In this document: piece by piece, positions 28,034 through 36,083 of the stretch
Layout of the letters: each line of letters starts with the position of its first letter
How positions within the stretch are numbered: the first letter of the stretch is position 1
Source: Aureimonas fodinaquatilis
GTDB lineage: Bacteria > Pseudomonadota > Alphaproteobacteria > Rhizobiales > Rhizobiaceae
DNA length: 64,000 nucleotides
Direction of reading: 5' to 3'
Assembly: GCF_008369445.1 (NCBI RefSeq)
Contig: NZ_VTWH01000004.1
Location: 1 to 64,000 of the forward strand
Translations under genes and position numbers: made by a program
The notes under the pieces: generated by a model
What the model saw: only the letters and a program-made list of their open reading frames with translations
Told to the model about the DNA's origin: nothing
Databases searched by the model: none

Positions 28034-29640
28034 CAGTCAACAGTCCCTCGGGTTCGGGTTCCCAATTCCGCCAGCCACATCAGAAACATGCAGATTGCCG
28101 CCAGCATCAATGCCAGGCCAGCAGCATCGGTGCTGCGATAGCTGCCCATGCGCTGAAGCAACAGATAGGGCAGAGTGACCAGGTCCTGATTGCCGAACAA
28201 TGCCACGACGCCCAGATCGCCAAGCGACAGCGCCAATCCGAAGGCTGCCGCCAGCCCCAGTGGAAGGCGAAGCGCGGGCCATTCCACCAGTCGCCAGCGG
28301 GCAAAGCTGCCGAGAGCAAGATGCCCTGCCAATTTGCCATAGCGTTGATGCGCAGTGGCAAGCGCAGGCCCGAGAATGCGGATCATGAAGGGAATGGCGA
28401 TAATGGCATTGCTGACAACAATCACTGCCGGTGCCACCCTGTAGACGTCCGTCGCCTGCCGCAGAACAAGAAACCAGCCGGCGCCAACGACGATCGGCGG
28501 CACGACCAGAACGATACTGCCAATATAGTCGAAGAGAAACGCCGCCCGCCCTCCGGCCCCGGCCTGCCTTCCCATCACCAGCGCGAGTGATACAACAATG
28601 CCCAGGCCGGTTGCCAGAACGGCAATTTTCAGGCTGGTCAGAATCGCACGCTGCACATCGGCCTGCATGATCAATCCTGTCAGATTGGCCTGCAAGCCAG
28701 ATGAGAGAATGAAGAAGAACGGCGCGATAACAAAAGTCGCACCCATGGCAATGATTGCGGCGTCAGCGCAGCGCCAGAGCAATGGGCTCTTGTCGTAGCG
28801 CAATGCGGGGCTGCCCAGTGAAAACATGGCTGCACCATCGGCTTTGCGCATCAACATGGGTACCAGTATCAGGCTGACAACAACGATTTGAAGAACAGCC
28901 AGGGAAATAACCCTGCCCGGGTCGAAATCATAGCGAAGCGACTGATAAATTGCGACTTCCAGAGTGGTGGCTCCCGGCCCGCCGCCGAGCACAAGGACCA
29001 GGGCAAAGCTGGTAACACACAGCATGAAAATAAGGCTGGCTATTCCGGCAAGGGCGGGCCGGATTGCCGGCCACTCGACAATGCGAAACGTAGCCACCCG
29101 TCCAAAGGAAAGTTGCCCGGCCAGTTTCCAGTTTTCTGCCGGGACTGTGGACAAGGCTGCCAGCATCAGCCGGGCTGCCAGCGGCATGTTGAAGAACACA
29201 TGGGCCAGCAGAATGCCGGTCAATCCATAGATGTTCAGACGGCCAAGCCCTGCACTGACCAACAGGTCGGAAACCACTCCTGCCCTGCCCCACACCTCAA
29301 CAATGCCCAGGGCAGCCACCAGTGTGGGCAACGCCTGGGGCAACAAGAACAGCCGAAGCAGCAATTGCCGCCCGGCAAACCGGTTGCGATGCAGCGCCAG
29401 CGCAAGCGGAAGTGCCAGAACAACCGACAGGATTGCCGATAACGCAGCCTGCATCAGCGTGAAGCGAAGCACTCCCAGAATGTAGCTGTCATCCAGAACG
29501 GCTGCCAGGCTGGGCAGTGTGCTGGTGGCCAGCGGCAGAATGGCAAATGGTGCAAACAACACCACCGCAATCAGCAAAAGCGCCACCAGCCCCGCTGTTC
29601 GCCGTCCATCCCACAATGTTCCGGAAAACGGGACGTGCAT
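28033..29640 (-). CDS. thiP: Thiamine ABC transporter permease
   Basis: About 535 residues with a dozen hydrophobic segments: two fused permease units, as in ThiP. Each half ends in an EAA-type loop (VEWPAIRPALAGIASLIFML; VEWPALRLPLGLAAAFGLAL). Start at 29640 (MHVPFSGTLW) has AAGG four bases upstream, 14 bases after thiB; an in-frame ATG at 29679 would overlap thiB. Partner of ThiB and ThiQ in the cytoplasmic membrane. Confidence 0.94.
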   Translation of the reverse strand: MHVPFSGTLWDGRRTAGLVALLLIAVVLFAPFAILPLATSTLPSLAAVLDDSYILGVLRFTLMQAALSAILSVVLALPLALALHRNRFAGRQLLLRLFLLPQALPTLVAALGIVEVWGRAGVVSDLLVSAGLGRLNIYGLTGILLAHVFFNMPLAARLMLAALSTVPAENWKLAGQLSFGRVATFRIVEWPAIRPALAGIASLIFMLCVTSFALVLVLGGGPGATTLEVAIYQSLRYDFDPGRVISLAVLQIVVVSLILVPMLMRKADGAAMFSLGSPALRYDKSPLLWRCADAAIIAMGATFVIAPFFFILSSGLQANLTGLIMQADVQRAILTSLKIAVLATGLGIVVSLALVMGRQAGAGGRAAFLFDYIGSIVLVVPPIVVGAGWFLVLRQATDVYRVAPAVIVVSNAIIAIPFMIRILGPALATAHQRYGKLAGHLALGSFARWRLVEWPALRLPLGLAAAFGLALSLGDLGVVALFGNQDLVTLPYLLLQRMGSYRSTDAAGLALMLAAICMFLMWLAELGTRTRGTVD

Positions 29641-29654
29641 AGACCTTAGCAATA

Positions 29655-30659
29655 TCAGCGACCGATTGCCTGCAACCATTCCTGTGTCCAGGCACGGCGA
29701 TTGGCTGCAACAATTTCGGGATCAATCGCCAATGTTTTCGCCGGTGTGACCAGTCTCTTGAACTCGTCCGGCATGGGCTCAGGCAGATCAATCACCGGCA
29801 GTGTCCAGTTGGTCGTGGGAATAATTGACTGAAACTCGGGAGAGAGGGTGAACTGCAGAAACTGCGTTGCGAGCTCAGGGTTCTTCGAGCTCTTCAACCG
29901 GCCGGCAATCTCAACCTGCAGGTAATGTCCCTCGGAAAATTCCGCTGCCTGATAGCGATCCGTACCTTCCTCAATCATGTGGTATGCCGGCGAAGTGGTG
30001 TAGGAAAGCACAATGGGAACCTCACCCTTGGTGAACAGGCCATAGGCCTCACTCCAACCAGGGGTTACAGTCAGAATTCGCGGCGCAAGCTCTTGCCATT
30101 TTGCAGCCGCGTCATCACCGTAAACCGCCTTCATCCAGAGCAACAGGCCAAGTCCCGGTGTGGATGTCCGCGGATCCATAATGGCAATTTTCTGATCTTT
30201 GTCACCGGTCACCAGTTCAGCCAGGCTGGTTGGCGGGGTTTTGACAACCTCACTGTCATAGATGAAGGCAAGCGGCGCGTAGTCAAAGGGCACAAACACC
30301 TTGTCATCAAATCCACCGGGAAGATTGATCGCCGACAGGTCGACGTCAGACTCGGCAAACAGTTCGGTTGCCATCAGTTCGGGAATCAGGTCCGTGGTCA
30401 TGCCCAGTGCCACATCGGCCTGAGTGGAGTTCCCCTCCAGCCGCAGACGGTTCAGGATGCCAACGCCGTCATCCAGCCCAACCAGCTTCAGATCACAGTT
30501 GCAGATTGCTTCAAAAGCCGCCTCAACTTTTGGACCGGGGCCCCATTCGGGAATAAAGCTGTCATAGGTGTAAACTGTTAGAACTGGCTTATCGGCCTCT
30601 TGGGCAAAGGCAGATGAAACCCCGATAAACAATGTTGCGACAAGACATGAAATTCGCAT
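29655..30659 (-). CDS. thiB: Thiamine ABC transporter substrate-binding protein
   Basis: About 334 residues. Periplasmic thiamine/TPP-binding protein: signal peptide MRISCLVATLFIGVSSAFAQ, then VLTVYTYDSFIPEWGPGPKVEAAFE, NRLRLEGNSTQADVALGM, and FVPFDYAPLAFIYDSE, all typical of ThiB. ATG at 30659 sits at the base of the hairpin that probably hides its ribosome site. First gene of the operon, preceded by the TPP riboswitch on the same strand. Confidence 0.95.
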   Translation of the reverse strand: MRISCLVATLFIGVSSAFAQEADKPVLTVYTYDSFIPEWGPGPKVEAAFEAICNCDLKLVGLDDGVGILNRLRLEGNSTQADVALGMTTDLIPELMATELFAESDVDLSAINLPGGFDDKVFVPFDYAPLAFIYDSEVVKTPPTSLAELVTGDKDQKIAIMDPRTSTPGLGLLLWMKAVYGDDAAAKWQELAPRILTVTPGWSEAYGLFTKGEVPIVLSYTTSPAYHMIEEGTDRYQAAEFSEGHYLQVEIAGRLKSSKNPELATQFLQFTLSPEFQSIIPTTNWTLPVIDLPEPMPDEFKRLVTPAKTLAIDPEIVAANRRAWTQEWLQAIGR

Positions 30660-30662
30660 AAG

Positions 30663-30686
30663 GCACCCATTATAGTCGGAGGGTGC
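30663..30686 (-). promoter_or_regulatory. Putative sequestering hairpin next to the thiB start
   Basis: Minus strand GCACCC and GGGTGC form a 6-bp stem around 12 bases, only three bases from the thiB ATG. It covers the G-rich part of the leader that could serve as ribosome-binding site, fitting translational control by the aptamer upstream. Confidence 0.55.
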
Positions 30687-30710
30687 GTTGGTCAGCGGCA
30701 CGTGCTGGAC

Positions 30711-30795
30711 CTCCCCATCCCTACGCCGGTACAAGCCGGATCAGGTTCGGCGGGTTGGCAGCTTGCCTCTCAGCCCTTAAGGGCACCCCGTGAGA
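30711..30795 (-). promoter_or_regulatory. TPP riboswitch (THI element)
   Basis: On the minus strand it begins GGGGTGCCC, then GGGCTGAGAGGC (the CTGAGA core), ACCCGCCGAACCTGATCCGG and TTGTACCGGCGTAGGGA, the classic THI-box order. It is just upstream of thiB; binding of thiamine pyrophosphate is expected to reduce thiBPQ expression. Confidence 0.93.
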
Positions 30796-30843
30796 ACTCT
30801 TATTGTAACCGAGCCTGACACTGATGAACAGGGAGCAGACCTC

Positions 30844-31476
30844 ATGACCGTTCTGGTCGTCTTGATGGCGGGTGAGATTGCACCAACAGCGCAACTGCGC
30901 GCATTTGTGCAGGGAAAAACGGTGATTGCGGCGGATGCCGGTATTCGCCATGCCAAAGCGCTGGATGTGAAACCGACATTGTGGGTCGGCGACTTTGACT
31001 CAACTTCGGCGGAGTTGCTGGCCGCTTTCGATCACGTTGAAAAACGCAGTCTGCCCCGAGAAAAAGACATCACCGACGGTGAGTACGCGATCGTCGAGGC
31101 GTTGGCGCTTGGCGGAACCGAACTGTTGATCGTCGGGGCGTTGGGCGGCGCGCGCACTGACCATGTTTTTTCCAATCTGGTACTGGCTTCAAGCTACGCC
31201 GACCGTGTGCAACGGCTTGTGTGTTTCGACGGGCGTGAATGGGTGTATCCACTTCGGCATGATCAGGTGCTGAGCCATGAGGCTCGGGCAGGTGTGCAAT
31301 TCAGCGTCTGCAAGTTCTCGGCCATCGGCAATCTGTCGATTCGCGGCGCTCGCTGGCCACTCTACAATGTCGATGTGCCGTTCTTGTCGATTCTGACGCA
31401 GTCAAACGAGGCGCTTGGCCCGGTTGAAATCGAGCTTTCTTCGGGTCGTGCACTGGCAATTTTTGAAGCGAATTGA
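30844..31476 (+). CDS. thiN: Thiamine pyrophosphokinase
   Basis: About 210 residues. Converts thiamine to TPP with ATP: the thiamine-binding core includes VIAADAGIRHAKALDVKPTLW, GDFDST, LPREKDITDGEYAI and LIVGALGGARTDHVFSN, all conserved in the ThiN/TPK fold. ATG at 30844 has GGGAG eight bases upstream. Divergent from thiB, which lets the same locus import thiamine and phosphorylate it; the riboswitch faces only thiB. The start 54 bases upstream lies inside the riboswitch region and is not used here. Confidence 0.93.
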   Translation: MTVLVVLMAGEIAPTAQLRAFVQGKTVIAADAGIRHAKALDVKPTLWVGDFDSTSAELLAAFDHVEKRSLPREKDITDGEYAIVEALALGGTELLIVGALGGARTDHVFSNLVLASSYADRVQRLVCFDGREWVYPLRHDQVLSHEARAGVQFSVCKFSAIGNLSIRGARWPLYNVDVPFLSILTQSNEALGPVEIELSSGRALAIFEAN

Positions 31477-31555
31477 ACATTCCGGAGGATATTTTCGGAA
31501 AGCTGAAGTCTTCGCCTTTGCTTGGAAGTGAACTTCCATTATTGTGCGCCCGGCT

Positions 31556-31632
31556 GGTCCCATAGCTCAGCAGGATAGAGCACCAGATTCCTAATCTGGG
31601 GGCCGCTGGTTCGAATCCAGCTGGGATCACCA
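31556..31632 (+). tRNA. tRNA-Arg (anticodon CCT)
   Basis: 77 bases folding perfectly: 7-bp acceptor (GGTCCCA/TGGGATC), D arm GCTC-GAGC, anticodon stem CCAGA/TCTGG with loop TTCCTAA (anticodon CCT), TpsiC arm GCTGG-TTCGAAT-CCAGC, and encoded CCA. An accessory gene stretch starts right after it; no duplicate 3' end was found within the window. Confidence 0.95.
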
Positions 31633-31732
31633 TATTTCGCGGCACCAGTTCACGGACACGCCCTGATGATAGAACGGACCCGAAGATCGGGTGAGCTCGT
31701 CAAGCATCGAAAAACTGGCGCAGGAATAGCCC

Positions 31733-31972
31733 CTATCGGGCTTCGTCATCAGTCGGTGGCAGAGTGATGCGGTAATCTCCTCCGTGATCCTCCACCTCGA
31801 TCTTGCCGATCCATTCGCCGACGGCCTCTAATGGTCGTCCAATGAAGCTATCCACTATCCAGTAAAAAAGGCCGTAAGCGACAGCGAACAGGCACAGTGT
31901 CAGTGTGGCCGCAAGCAAGAGCCCTCGTACCCATGGTTGGCGGGGCTTGCTCTCTAATCGCGTCTTCCTCAT
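31733..31972 (-). CDS. Small single-pass membrane protein
   Basis: 79 residues: a basic N-terminus (MRKTRLESKPRQPW), one hydrophobic helix (about residues 18-38, LLLAATLTLCLFAVAYGLFY) and a soluble acidic C-terminus ending with PPTDDEAR. No family recognised. The ATG at 31972 is preferred because GAGGGA lies seven bases upstream. Last gene of a three-gene minus-strand set with the next membrane protein and a YwqG-like protein, 98 bases apart from its neighbour. Confidence 0.55.
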   Translation of the reverse strand: MRKTRLESKPRQPWVRGLLLAATLTLCLFAVAYGLFYWIVDSFIGRPLEAVGEWIGKIEVEDHGGDYRITLPPTDDEAR

Positions 31973-32070
31973 CGCAGTCCCTCTGAATATCTTCATCTGA
32001 GGAGTTCAACGAACGATTCAACTTTAAATCGACTGGCAGTCGCCAAACTCCCACAAGGGATTGTTTCGAT

Positions 32071-32526
32071 CTACAGCGTTGCAACCCACCACCAGCCATA
32101 CAAAAGGATCATGGTGGCGGCGAGTATCCGCCTCGGCACACGCATGCTCTGCCCTTGCAGCATAAACGCCGGGTGCAAGGTGAAGCCCCGTCCCCACAGC
32201 CACCAGACAATCGCCGGGAGAAGGCCGTAAAGAATCCAGCCCAGGATGAGCATGGCCCAGTAAGGAGCAATGAACGCAAAAATCATCGCGGGCATACTCA
32301 ATATGGCAAGCGGCGCCTCCAGATCGATACCGCCCGTAACACAGGTTCCGTTGCTTGGGCCTATTTGACAGCCGGGAATGAAGACCCGCACGATCGCGAA
32401 CGCGACACCCCACATCAAGGCCAGGATCGCCGGTATGGCGATCAACACGATCGATATGATCCGCCAGACGCGCCACCCGGTTGGATCGTTGATCGTATGC
32501 GCCATGCCTGAGGGGGTTTCTGTCAT
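32071..32526 (-). CDS. Multi-pass membrane protein, unknown
   Basis: 151 residues with three to four hydrophobic segments (IISIVLIAIPAILALMWGVA; PLAILSMPAMIFAFIAPYWA with MLILGWILYGLLPAIVWWLW; AATMILLYGWWWVATL). Four Cys including CQIGPSNGTC in a loop between the first two segments. No family recognised. Start lies 12 bases after the stop of the YwqG-like gene, so one transcript is likely. Confidence 0.65.
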   Translation of the reverse strand: MTETPSGMAHTINDPTGWRVWRIISIVLIAIPAILALMWGVAFAIVRVFIPGCQIGPSNGTCVTGGIDLEAPLAILSMPAMIFAFIAPYWAMLILGWILYGLLPAIVWWLWGRGFTLHPAFMLQGQSMRVPRRILAATMILLYGWWWVATL

Positions 32527-32538
32527 GCTACCACCCGC

Positions 32539-33726
32539 TCAGTCCTGCTCATAAACGGCCCATGCTTTTTCGAAGCGACCCGCCTTCAGATCCTCCTGAC
32601 GCATAAGGATATTGAGCGCGCCGGGCAACAAATTGCCGATGGCGTCGTCGGGTCCCAGTTGGAATACGAGCCGCCATGCAGCTTCATCCTCCAGCAGGCG
32701 TTTGCCCTCGGCGGAGCTGAACGCCTCCGAGGTGCCGGCGTTCAGGCCATTGGCGGCGAGTTGCGCTGTACCCTCCATCGTCGCCTGGATCGCGCGGCGC
32801 CAGCCACCGAGTTGATGCGCTTGTTCCGGCCCGTCGCCCGGCCAACCCGGCACTTGGGAAAGCCAGCTTCCGTATGTCGAAAGGTCCGCTTCCGACAGAC
32901 CCAGCGCCTCAGCCGCGGCAGAGTATTGCGGAACAGCGGTGAGCACCGAGTGCGCGGTCACTGTTGCCGGCTTCAAACTCGTTCCGACAAAGTCGGAAAT
33001 GGCCGCGAGCGCTTCCGGCAGTTCGGCTCGCACCAGTTCGTCGGCAGGCGAGCGGTCGTGGATCACGCGCAAGCCGATACTGGATGCGGGATGATATGAC
33101 GGTGGAAGCACGAAAAGATCGTAGAAGAAGTAGAGCCGTCCGTCGCGAGGCAGCGCCGCATCGAAACCTGGGGAACTGGACAAATCGGCCAGATCGATTT
33201 GCGCCAGGAATGCCAGCGGGAATGCGCCTTTGAGCGCCTTAACCTTTGCGATTGCCTCATGGGCAACCTCGGCGGCTTGTTCGGGGGTGAATGTATAAGA
33301 GAAGCCTGCGTCCAAATCATCATTGCTGATCGACAACGACTGCATGAAGGCTCGCGTTTCGGCCTTCAGCCTTTCGTTTTCCGCCAGCATCGCCTTGCCG
33401 TCTTCGGCGCTCATCCAGGGCGGCACTTGGCCAGCGTCAGCATGGAAGCGCTCTGCGCCATTATAGGTTTCGCGGATGAGTTCTTCGGCATTTGCATACG
33501 CCCCACGATGAGGCCAGGGCACCGTCGCCGGAAGATCGGGCCGTCCACCGAACTTGGTTGAACCGATGGCGATCACGTCGTCATTCTCTTGCGTTGTGGT
33601 CAGCATCATGGCGGGACGCGCAGCGTCAATAATCAAGGCCACAGCGCTCGCAGGAACTTCGGCCTGCAAGAGGGAAGAATGCAAGGCCGGACCGTCCACT
33701 GGCCAGCCGGTCAATCCATCGTCCAT
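32539..33726 (-). CDS. YwqG/DUF1963 family protein
   Basis: About 395 residues. The hallmark of the YwqG family is present: STKFGGRPDLPATVPWP with FLAQIDLADL downstream (residues about 165-180) and DGRLYFFYDL, typical of this cytoplasmic beta-rich family of unknown biochemical function. The C-terminal half (about residues 230-395) contains a helical region and ends QLGPDDAIGNLLPGALNILM, consistent with the 'DUF1963' closing motif. The ATG at 33726 is chosen because GGAGG is five bases upstream; an earlier ATG four codons upstream is nearly as good. Operon partner of two membrane proteins. Confidence 0.75.
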   Translation of the reverse strand: MDDGLTGWPVDGPALHSSLLQAEVPASAVALIIDAARPAMMLTTTQENDDVIAIGSTKFGGRPDLPATVPWPHRGAYANAEELIRETYNGAERFHADAGQVPPWMSAEDGKAMLAENERLKAETRAFMQSLSISNDDLDAGFSYTFTPEQAAEVAHEAIAKVKALKGAFPLAFLAQIDLADLSSSPGFDAALPRDGRLYFFYDLFVLPPSYHPASSIGLRVIHDRSPADELVRAELPEALAAISDFVGTSLKPATVTAHSVLTAVPQYSAAAEALGLSEADLSTYGSWLSQVPGWPGDGPEQAHQLGGWRRAIQATMEGTAQLAANGLNAGTSEAFSSAEGKRLLEDEAAWRLVFQLGPDDAIGNLLPGALNILMRQEDLKAGRFEKAWAVYEQD

Positions 33727-34151
33727 CATAACCTCCATCGTTACATAATCCTGTAGCTGCCATAGACTGGCAGGACTGTCGCTGCCAATCAGCACAACGC
33801 CTTAAGCTCGTAGTGTTATCTGGCCATGACGCAAGATTGATCGTGTGTGCCGCGCCGCTTTCGATCGCTGATGATGTAAAAACCAGCAGGCGCAACGGGG
33901 CCACATGTCCATTCGGTAGCTGTCGACGGGTTCATCAACGACATGCCGCATCTTGCACCGGCCCCGGTCCGCGTCAAAAAACAAACCCGAAAGCTCACCG
34001 CTCTATGGAACGGCGTCACCGCCGAAGGCGTATTGTCTATGCGTAATGTGCGATGCCGCATTGCTTTGATCATCAAGGCGGCATTGTTCGGGCCTCGACC
34101 ACGTCGTGTCAGGCTTTAAATCCAGAACACCTGACTTGAAAGGAATGCTTG
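33727..34151. other. Gap between YwqG-like gene and Ntn-hydrolase gene
   Basis: About 425 bases in the accessory stretch. Short open frames on both strands lack a recognisable motif, ribosome site or family. One forward frame reads through about 60 codons with plausible composition (AVDGFINDMPHLAPAPVRVK) and may be a decayed fragment. Promoters for both divergent neighbours are expected here. Confidence 0.35.
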
Positions 34152-34847
34152 ATGACTGTCGTGCTTGCCACCGTTTGCCGAGATGGAGTTGTGATCGGCT
34201 CGGATTCCCAGATCACCGACAAGGGGCGAGGCATGACATATCCAGCACAAAAACTTCATCCCTTGGGCGAGTCAGCGGCATGGGGCGGAAGTGGAGCGCG
34301 CTCAGTGCTGACAGATGTTGAACGCTGTTTCAACGAAAACAGCGCCACGATTTTGGAGTCACCCGACATCGGTCGTGCGTTACAGGCACAGGTTCTGCCG
34401 ATCCTTCACCATCACTACGAGACCTTTATATCCGATGTTCCGGGCGATGAGGACAATGGGACGCCCGCGGCCTATGTGATGGCCGCTGGCTGGCGCGACG
34501 GCGAGCCCTGGATCCTCGAGATCACACCATCTGGAATGATCGGGCACTATGCCGATATTGGTTTCCACGCTATTGGCAGCGGTGCAGCTATGGCCCAGCA
34601 GGCTGGTTCGCTTCTCTCCCACTTTCTATTGGCAGATCGATCCGTGCATTTCGGATGCGCAGCGGTGCTGCGGGTTCTGCAAGCGCTTGATCTTACCTCT
34701 GCCAGCGTTGGTAAGCCTTTCAGCCTGTGCAGAATAGACGCAGAAGGTGCCCACCACCTCAGTGATAAAGAAATTGAGGACCTGGGCAACGTCGTGAGCA
34801 AATGGGAGAAAGCCGAACAGGCCGTTATCGCCAAAATGTTCGATTGA
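34152..34847 (+). CDS. Stand-alone proteasome-beta-like Ntn hydrolase
   Basis: 231 residues. The ATG at 34152 has AAGGA eight bases upstream and is followed directly by Thr, so methionine aminopeptidase would leave Thr as residue 1. Counting from it, Asp17 (GSDSQ), Lys33 (AQKL) and Gly47 (WGGSG) fall at the positions of the proteasome beta/HslV catalytic residues. A later GSGAAMA (141-147) resembles the conserved GSG of that fold. So the protein is likely an active N-terminal-threonine peptidase or related amidohydrolase. It is not HslV (no HslU neighbour, different length and sequence) and I do not recognise Anbu features. No ATPase is adjacent. No signal peptide, so cytoplasmic. Confidence 0.75.
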   Translation: MTVVLATVCRDGVVIGSDSQITDKGRGMTYPAQKLHPLGESAAWGGSGARSVLTDVERCFNENSATILESPDIGRALQAQVLPILHHHYETFISDVPGDEDNGTPAAYVMAAGWRDGEPWILEITPSGMIGHYADIGFHAIGSGAAMAQQAGSLLSHFLLADRSVHFGCAAVLRVLQALDLTSASVGKPFSLCRIDAEGAHHLSDKEIEDLGNVVSKWEKAEQAVIAKMFD

Positions 34848-35131
34848 AAAATTTTGGCCGCCTGACGGGCGAACTAAAGTGCTTTGGAGTGTTGTGCAGC
34901 AGCAAGCTGATTGGGGCTTCCCGCAGCGGTGCTTGGCGGGAAACCACTGCATTTTTGCTGGCTGCGAATGCAATTTCCTGCCTGTGTGACGCCCCGTCGG
35001 CGAAGAACCTTGGCGCGAGCTATTGCAGGCTGACAACAGACCCGCTCCGAACCGTTTCGAAGTTTGTCAGAAAAGATGTGCTTACAGGTCAGGCTGTTCG
35101 ACAAAAGGGCAGCCTGTTTTTCTCCCACCCG

Positions 35132-35731
35132 TCACTCCGGCGAGAACCTCATCAATGACCGTGCAATCACCCTGATCCGCTCATTGTCATCGTCTGCAAG
35201 GACAGAAATGGCGTCAAAGACTTTCGGATGTCCGCCAGCTTCAGCAAAAGGCGCGATGCTATACAACGCCTGGTATCGAACATCCCAGCTGGGGTCTTCA
35301 AGCATCGCTATGCTGACCTGGATGAAAGCCGGGTCATTGCTTTGACGAAACACCTCCAATGCCTGTTTGCGAACGGGAACAGCCGGTGAACTAAGAGCCG
35401 CCTTTGCAACCTGCAAAATTGCAGACCGGTGTTTTCCACTGTGTTGGACGAGGTGCGTAAAAAGAACGAGCACGTCATCCTGGATCGCGGGGTCGGCGAG
35501 CGCGAACGCGCTGACCAGCTTTGGAATTGCCTCCAGGTCGGCATTGCTCGGCTCATGCTGAAGCAGCCTGAGCCTTTGCGCGTTGACCTCCCGTGCAAAA
35601 TCACTTGCATCGACGGGTGGGTTGGTTGCCCATTCTGCCAGAGTTGTCAAAGACGGCCCGCTCCAGGACGGCGAAGCGACTGCCAGCAACGGTAGCAGAG
35701 CAAGCAGACTTAAGGCGCGGGCTTTCGGCAT
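35132..35731 (-). CDS. Secreted HEAT-like repeat protein
   Basis: About 199 residues. Signal peptide MPKARALSLLALLPLLAVAS then PSWSG. The remainder is helical with HEAT-type repeats: VPVRKQALEVFRQSNDPAFI, WDVRYQALYSIAPFAEAGGH and ERIRVIARSLMRFSPE carry the Arg-x-x-Ala/Leu pattern. Probably a periplasmic scaffold; no enzymatic motif. Start at 35731 chosen since AAGGAG lies nine bases upstream. No obvious operon partner; the Ntn-hydrolase gene converges on it from the left. Confidence 0.65.
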   Translation of the reverse strand: MPKARALSLLALLPLLAVASPSWSGPSLTTLAEWATNPPVDASDFAREVNAQRLRLLQHEPSNADLEAIPKLVSAFALADPAIQDDVLVLFTHLVQHSGKHRSAILQVAKAALSSPAVPVRKQALEVFRQSNDPAFIQVSIAMLEDPSWDVRYQALYSIAPFAEAGGHPKVFDAISVLADDDNERIRVIARSLMRFSPE

Positions 35732-36083
35732 AGTGGCCATCTCCTTGGCACGGTATCGGTGATAGGACGTCTCAAGGCTCACATAGCTTGGCAACCGGGT
35801 GCAAATGTTCCTGAAGACCGGCCCCGGCCAATTGCGCATCAGGCCTTGCGTCCTGAAAACCCTCGTGGCCAGAAATGCCGACCATGCCCGGCGTGAACGC
35901 CCGTAACGCAACGGAAATCAGCCGGCATTGCAAGCTTCGCTGGGCCTTGGCGTGTGGCCGTTGCAGTTGCATCGGCCCCAGTCAACTTGCGTTAATCTGC
36001 GCAGCCTACGACGTTGTTGCCGTCCAGATCGATGTCCGAAGCTCAGCGTATTTCTGCCGGTCAGGCAGGTTTAGTATCCTGCC
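35732..36083. other. Gap upstream of the HEAT-like gene
   Basis: About 350 bases with no recognisable gene on either strand. It should hold the promoter of the HEAT-like protein and lies just after the end of the autotransporter gene. No hairpin terminator was seen for the autotransporter. Confidence 0.4.

Noticed and set aside
31556-31632. Integration site with att duplication
   Set aside because: No integrase gene and no second copy of the tRNA 3' end seen in the window.
33816-34076. 86-codon minus frame between YwqG-like and Ntn-hydrolase genes
   Set aside because: No ribosome site, no known motif; left as unassigned.
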